Source: Saccopteryx bilineata (Eukaryota; Chordata; Mammalia; Chiroptera; Emballonuridae). From it: a stretch of 64,000 bases of DNA. Of this stretch, positions 59,226 to 64,000 are shown piece after piece. The DNA is taken from NCBI RefSeq assembly GCF_036850765.1, contig NC_089492.1, positions 101,885,022-101,949,021 on the forward strand. Direction: 5' to 3'. The notes beneath the pieces were generated by a model. That model searched no databases, was not told the origin of the DNA, and saw only the letters and a program-made list of their open reading frames with translations. The stretch's first letter is position 1; each line of letters opens with the position of its first letter. Made by a program: the position numbers and the translations under genes.

Positions 59226-60060
59226 ACATATTTTTAAAATGCAATATGCCCAAATGTATGATAAATACTATTTTGTCCACATACAACATCAATATTTCTC
59301 TGTATTACTGCTACTATTCACTATTATTCAGGAAATCCTAGTTAATGTAATTAGAAGAAAAAAGAAAGAAGGTTTACTTACTGAAAGACAGAAACTAGAT
59401 TATTATTATTTGCAGATGATGATTGGCTCCCTATAAAACGCAAGTGAGTCAACTAAAAAAAACCATCAGAACTAAAAAGATTTCAATCGTTAGCTGGTTT
59501 CAAGTCACTTGGGCAAAATTGATGATCCCACCATGTATCTTCAACAGCTAGTAAAAAAGTATCACAGAGAAGCCCTGGCCAAAGAGCTCAGTTGGTTCAA
59601 GCGTTGTCCTGAAGCACAGAGGTTGCCACTTCGATCCCTGGTCAGGGCACATACGAGAACAGATTGCTCTCTTTCTCACCTTTTCCCTCTCACTAAAATC
59701 AATCAATAAAAAAATATTTTTAATTAAAAAAATATATCATAGAGGAGAATCTATTCATACTGTATGTGGGTGTCTGGTCTTTGAGTAAGAAAAATAAAGT
59801 GTGATGAACCTGAATGAAGGTACAAATTCAACAGAATGTCACTATTTCTACAGGGTTTTTATAATATTAATCAAATTACTCTTAAGTTTATATGGAAAAA
59901 AAAAGAAATGCTAGGTAGAGTGCAATTTAAAAAATTAAAGCAAGTTATCTTAAGCCACAGTAATTGAGTCTTGCATTGTGACTGACTAGAGGACAAAAAG
60001 TACATGTAGGAACTTAGTCTTAATAAACTGGTAATTTGCTGAATGGTAATGAAATTCAAT
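59226..60060 (+). mobile_element. L1 ORF2 fragments, split by a SINE
   Basis: 59226-59480 follows L1 ORF2 in the reverse-transcriptase region; the normally catalytic FADD stretch reads LQMM here, so it is dead. 59747-60060 continues as diverged ORF2-like sequence (TTACTCTTAAGTTTATATGG). Confidence 0.62.
59572..59733 (+). mobile_element. short VES-like SINE
   Basis: GCCCTGGCCAAAGAGCTCAG, GCCACTTCGATCCCTGGTCA, GGGCACATACGAGAACAG and an AATCAATAAA tail. It has no long CT-rich body. Flanks GTATCACAGAGAA / ATATCATAGAGGA fit a target duplication. Confidence 0.85.
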
Positions 60061-60084
60061 GAAGAAAGACAATTATCAGTACCT

Positions 60085-60560
60085 CTTTCTTTTTTTCTAT
60101 GGCTGAAAATAATATTCCACCTTACAATATACCATTTTTTAACCACTCATTTGCCATGAACATCTGGGTTGTTTCCAGCTTTTGGCTATTTGTGAATAGT
60201 GCTGCGATGAGCATTGTATACAAGTATTTGTTGAGTATCTGTTTTCAATTCTTTTGAGTATATATCTAGTAATGGAATTGCTGTGTTATATGGTATTCAA
60301 TGTTTAATTCCTTTTGCTTTCTGAACCCTCCGAAAATACTTCTAAAGGTACTTGGTGCATTTCTTGAGCCTATAGGTTTCCATGATCTATTTAGGTCAGT
60401 TCTCTCTTCTCTACTATGCTGTCTTAGTATTCAACTTTCTCAAGTTGTTTCGACCACTTATTACTCAGCCCTCTGCTTTGCAGCTTCAAAACTAATGTTA
60501 TTACCTCCTCTCCTGTTTTTTGTGTCCTAGTGAGTTTATGTCTCCATTCTATTGTTTCTG
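60085..60560 (-). mobile_element. L1 3' end, antisense
   Basis: GGCTGAAAATAATATTCCAC, CATGAACATCTGGGTTGTTT, CCAGCTTTTGGCTATTTGTG and AATAGTGCTGCGATGAGCAT are the familiar antisense L1 3' region. Confidence 0.85.
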
Positions 60561-61589
60561 TGATTTTACTGACATTTTAGAAGGAAGTGAAGAAAAAACA
60601 AGAATACTCAATCTTCCATTTTCAATCAGAAATACATAATAAACATTTTAATGCCATGTATCTACTATTCTATCTACCCAATTTAAATGCCTTTCATGTA
60701 GACTGTATTTAAAATGGGGGAATATAAGCACATATAAGAATAACCTCTGTTTTCAATAAGCTGATAAACTACAGTCAAGAAGATATAGTAATAATATGAA
60801 GGTCATTTGCTTACATGTGTTTAACACTTGTCTGAATATTATATTCTGATACAGTAAAGTTATGGAGAGATGAAAGATAAAACCCACACTCACAGGTAGG
60901 TCAGGTCTCAAATGAAGTATAAAGTCATCCCTGGCATTAATCACTACAAAAAAGACAGACTCTCTCTAAGAAAACAGGAATTGAAGAAAAGGAAGTGGGC
61001 CCTAGAAAACTAAAAGTGAAGATTCAGCTTCTTTCAATATTTGCCTGCAGGACCAGACTTGGAAGACTAAAAACGCTGAGATAGATGTTTTGAGTTGTTA
61101 TGGATCAAACACAGTCACTGCCATATGGACAAAAGCTGAGACAAAGAAGGAAGGCATTCTTGCAGTGAATCACAAACTGAAGACACAGAGTTTGAAATCA
61201 GAGTTATTAGGACCAGACACCAATTCCCCTTTTCATTAATTCCTATTTTTATAGTCCTATAGGAATGTAGCAGTCTTGTCTCACCTGTAACACTATCATG
61301 GTTAGGTAGCCACATGGGCCAGTGGTGGAAAAGAACCAGCAGCCCCCGTCGCAGTGGGAGGCCTGAGGGATGCAACCTCCTGGACAAGATTTATTTCCAA
61401 TGCCCTATTGGAAGATTACCTTTCAGCATCAACCTGAGGGGTTCTGAATTTTGTTTTTTATAAAGAAAAGTATACTTTTATTACAGAAGTATACATATAT
61501 TAAGTACTCTTGCTGGTTATATGGCCTCTCTAAGCCCTTTAAGCCAATGGTTTTAAAAACACTTTCAGCAATTGAGAAACACTGCTTTA
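60561..61589. other. unassigned intronic sequence
   Basis: Nothing recognised; the 90-codon minus ORF at 61115-61387 has no family resemblance and no exon signals that fit SRBD1. Confidence 0.4.
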
Positions 61590-61715
61590 AGCCTCGGTTT
61601 CCTCATCTAGAATGTAGGAATAATAAATGTCTCATAGGGGATTGTACGGATTAAATAAAATAATCCTGGTATTGCATTTACCACAATGTTTCACATATAT
61701 TAAGTGCTTAAAAAA
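61590..61715 (+). mobile_element. MIR SINE, 3' half
   Basis: CCTCGGTTTCCTCATCTAGA, TCTCATAGGGGATTGTACGG, TTAAATAAAATAATCCTGGT and a TTAAGTGCTT end follow the MIR 3' half. Confidence 0.82.
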
Positions 61716-61872
61716 GATTAGTATTAGCAGCTCCCACTATGATTATGCTATATCTAATCCTCTTCATTGTTATTACTATTATTATGAGGCAAATACCAAA
61801 ATCATACGTGGCTGTTTTGAGCTGATTTTTCATTGTACCCTAGAATACTATGCAGTGATCTTTAGAAACAGT

Positions 61873-62082
61873 TATTGTTGATCTGTGGTGGCACAACAGA
61901 TAGAGCGTCAAACTGGAATGGAATGCTGAGGTCACCGTTTCAATACCCTGGGCTTGCCTAGTCAAGGCACATATGACAAGCTGTCAATCAATTAACAGCT
62001 AAAATGAAGCAACTATGAGTTGACACTTCTTACGCCACTTCCCTTTCTCTGTAAAATCAATAAAGTCTTAAAACAAAAACAA
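61873..62082 (+). mobile_element. VES-type SINE, variant with longer middle
   Basis: Head TGATCTGTGGTGGCACAACA, CCCTGGGCTTGCCTAGTCAA, then TGTCAATCAATTAACAGC and an AATCAATAAAG tail. The duplication AGAAACAGT lies at 61864-61872 and 62083-62091. It is 190 bp from the SRBD1 donor site. Confidence 0.9.
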
Positions 62083-62272
62083 AGAAACAGTATTCTTCCT
62101 CTTTTCAATAATTACAATTATTACTCCAACCAACCCTTTTCTTTCTAACATGCCTATTCTTAAGCGCATATATAGCCTAACTTTTCTTGACTATTTAAAT
62201 ATTCTGCTTGCTACAAATACAAGTCCAAAATGTCAAAATCACATGCCTTTGTGATGGTGCATAGCTTCTTAC

Positions 62273-62364
62273 CTGCACTTCTCAAATTAGGGTCCAGTCC
62301 TGGCATCTCTTTGTTAGCTTCAGGGCTGACACTATAGATGGACGCTCCTGCTTCACTGACAATA
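62273..62364 (-). CDS. SRBD1: SRBD1 internal exon (Tex-like protein, YqgF-type region)
   Basis: This 92-nt exon on the minus strand reads [20 protein letters not shown] followed by [10 protein letters not shown], the hallmark segment of the Tex/SRBD1 family (bacterial Tex has SEAGASVYSAS at the same place). It lies at the end of the YqgF/RNase H-like domain, just before the helix-hairpin-helix modules of this nucleic-acid-binding protein. The upstream intron ends in a pyrimidine-rich tract and TTCTCAG; the donor is GTAAGAAG. One base completes a split codon at the start (expected Cys, from an exon outside the window) and a single G is left at the end, which pairs with TT of the next exon to make Val. 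No stop or frameshift is present. Identification is by recalled family sequence, not a search. Confidence 0.92.
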
Positions 62365-62399
62365 CTGAGAAGAAAGAAAAGGAGAATATCATTTTTCAA

Positions 62400-63084
62400 A
62401 CTTTGTATCTGGTCAAAAAAAATAAGCAAATGAGGCTAGATAAAAAAAAACTTGTAGGGCAAAGTGCTTGCTTTATAGTTCAATAATATGTATATAACAT
62501 TTAAATTTTCATTAACACAAAGTGATTAAACAATCTTGTTTTCTTCACACAGAAAATACACAGGTTTTGTCATTCAGTTGTTTTCTGCCAGTAGAAATGA
62601 GACAGATGAACACAATAGAAACTCCCCCATGATGCCAACTACAAATTTTCAGAATATACTTAGCTTTTCTTGTGTTTATAACCCACTGGTGACTGACATT
62701 TATAACTCCCATTGGAATCAGTCATTCTAAAGCATCTTGGAAAGCTCACACACATGTGTGGGTATGTGCTTATGTGAATCTACACAAAAACCACTGACAT
62801 AAACAATGTCACTGTTATCACCAGATTACAATTAACCACTACAACGGGAAGAGCAAAGGGATCAGACAGGATATCACCCCACTTCTTTTCAGGATGATCT
62901 GAAGTCATCTTTTCAGTAAACTTGAAACATTCCGCTTCATATAGACATTAAACCATTGCATTTCATCATTTATTTCATCAAAACATCACACATCTTATCG
63001 TCTTTCTTTTTTGGTTCAAATACCTTTCAAACCACAATGGGACGATATTTGATTGGTTGGTATTTGTATAGTTTATCAAATTTT
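62400..63084. other. unassigned intronic sequence
   Basis: AT-rich, nothing recognised. Confidence 0.4.
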
Positions 63085-63098
63085 AAAAATTAGAAGTC

Positions 63099-63478
63099 GA
63101 TCATTTACAATAACATGGATGGACCTTGATAACATTATACGGAGTGAAATAAGTAAATCGGAAAAAAAAACTGAGATGAATCCATACATAGAAGGGACAT
63201 AAAAATGAGACTCAGAGACATGAACAAGAATGTGATGGCAACAGGGGCGGGGGGGTTGGGGGAGGGGGGAGGGGGTGAAGAAGGAAAGAGGGGTTAGGGG
63301 AGGGGAGGGGCACAAAGAAAACCAGATAGAAGGTGACAGAAGACAATTTAACTTTGCGGGAGGGGTATACAGCACAATCAAATGTCAAAATAATCTAGAG
63401 ATATTTTCTCTCAACATATGTACCCTGATTTATCAATGTCACTGCATTAAATTTAATAAAAAATATTAATATTAAAAA
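63099..63478 (+). mobile_element. 5'-truncated L1 insertion
   Basis: About 380 bp of L1 3' end: ACATGGATGGACCTTGATAA, then a G-rich 3' UTR (63245-63310) and an AATAAAAAATATT tail. The duplication AAAAATTAGAAGTC is perfect on both sides (63085-63098, 63479-63492), so this is a single short insertion. Its 3' UTR resembles that of the L1 at 23500-25690. Confidence 0.93.
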
Positions 63479-63492
63479 AAAAATTAGAAGTC

Positions 63493-64000
63493 TTCTTTAT
63501 GACATCATGTGCAAAGAAACATCATCTACCCCAAGTATTCACAATACCTATGGCCCTCTACCATGCAGCCATCTAGCTGTAAAGGTTCAAAAGCAGAAAA
63601 TATGAGTGCTTATTTTTAATGTACTCTTAGAAACCTCTCTTCCTTTCTCTGCTTCTCAGTATTTACCTCAATTGTGGATAACTTTTCATGTATTGCCCCA
63701 CTGTAACAATACCACACTGAGAAGTAAAGTGTGAAAAAGTTAGCTTGCTACTCTGCTTTTCAAGAACTCTTGACTGAACTCTGACAACAACAAAAAGCCA
63801 CTGAGCCTTTAAAAGATTATTTGGGGAAAGGAGAAGACTTACTAATTAATTAATATTTTATAACCAAAATCTACTATCCTAAATTTAACAATCGGAAAAA
63901 TGAACAGTCAGCAATTACAAAGCAAAGTGACTCACACTGTTCCTCATCAACACCAACATCATCACACAGTAAGAGGGAACTGAGTATGTATGGATATTTT
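63493..64000. other. unassigned intronic sequence
   Basis: Nothing recognised up to the window edge. Confidence 0.4.

Larger units (their letters stand above)
55592..62272 (-). other. SRBD1: SRBD1 intron between the two visible exons
   Basis: This 6681-bp GT-AG intron separates the two exons with phase 1. It contains several SINEs (56980, 57835, 59572, 61873), L1 pieces (58655-60560) and a MIR fragment (61590). I see no additional exon, and the protein is already continuous across the junction. Confidence 0.88.
62365..64000 (-). other. SRBD1: SRBD1 upstream intron (partial)
   Basis: Sequence upstream of the acceptor at 62365. The preceding exon, expected to end in a Cys codon split after two bases, was not found up to the window edge. 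It holds unique AT-rich sequence and a small L1 insertion at 63099. Confidence 0.75.

Overview
The window is non-coding-rich nuclear DNA from a mammal, almost certainly a bat. The case for a bat is 22 recognisable copies of tRNA-derived SINEs of the VES/Rhin-1 kind (heads such as GCCTGACCTGTGGTGGCGCA and GGCCCTGGCCGGTTGGCTCA), together with several cut-and-paste DNA transposons that still have clean target-site duplications, on a background of ordinary placental L1, L2, MIR, MaLR and MER5 fossils. The SINE mix looks to me most like horseshoe bats and relatives, but that is inference. There are no bacterial genes, operons, CRISPR arrays or plasmid features.

The only genuine protein-coding sequence I can support is two small exons on the minus strand, 62273..62364 and 55509..55591. 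They join in frame and encode a stretch of SRBD1 (S1 RNA-binding domain protein 1, the vertebrate homologue of bacterial Tex). Reading minus-strand, the window therefore runs from the end of one SRBD1 intron (62365..64000), through exon, a 6681-bp intron and the second exon, into a very long downstream intron that fills 1..55508. Almost everything else is intronic.

Layout: 1-4.2 kb holds a mariner hairpin MITE, an MLT1-like LTR end, a microsatellite and a hAT element with a nested SINE. 4.9-10.4 kb is old L1M sequence split by a Tigger-like element and by SINEs. 10.6-15.9 kb holds a compact hAT MITE and a three-deep nest (SINE in hAT in Tigger-like), then an LTR. 17-25.7 kb is dominated by two L1 3' ends, each split by a SINE, plus an antisense MLT1-like LTR. 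28.6-41.2 kb is strikingly poor in SINEs. 41-53.6 kb returns to dense transposon fossils (Tigger-like, SINEs, MER5-like, two hAT MITEs, antisense L1, mariner MITE). 53.8-64 kb carries an L2, the two SRBD1 exons, more SINEs and L1 pieces, and a small L1 insertion with its own target-site duplication.

Most short ORFs in the window are accidental, many being read-through of SINEs. I found no previously undescribed biological system. The most informative structures are the dated nests of transposons and the hAT family target preference.
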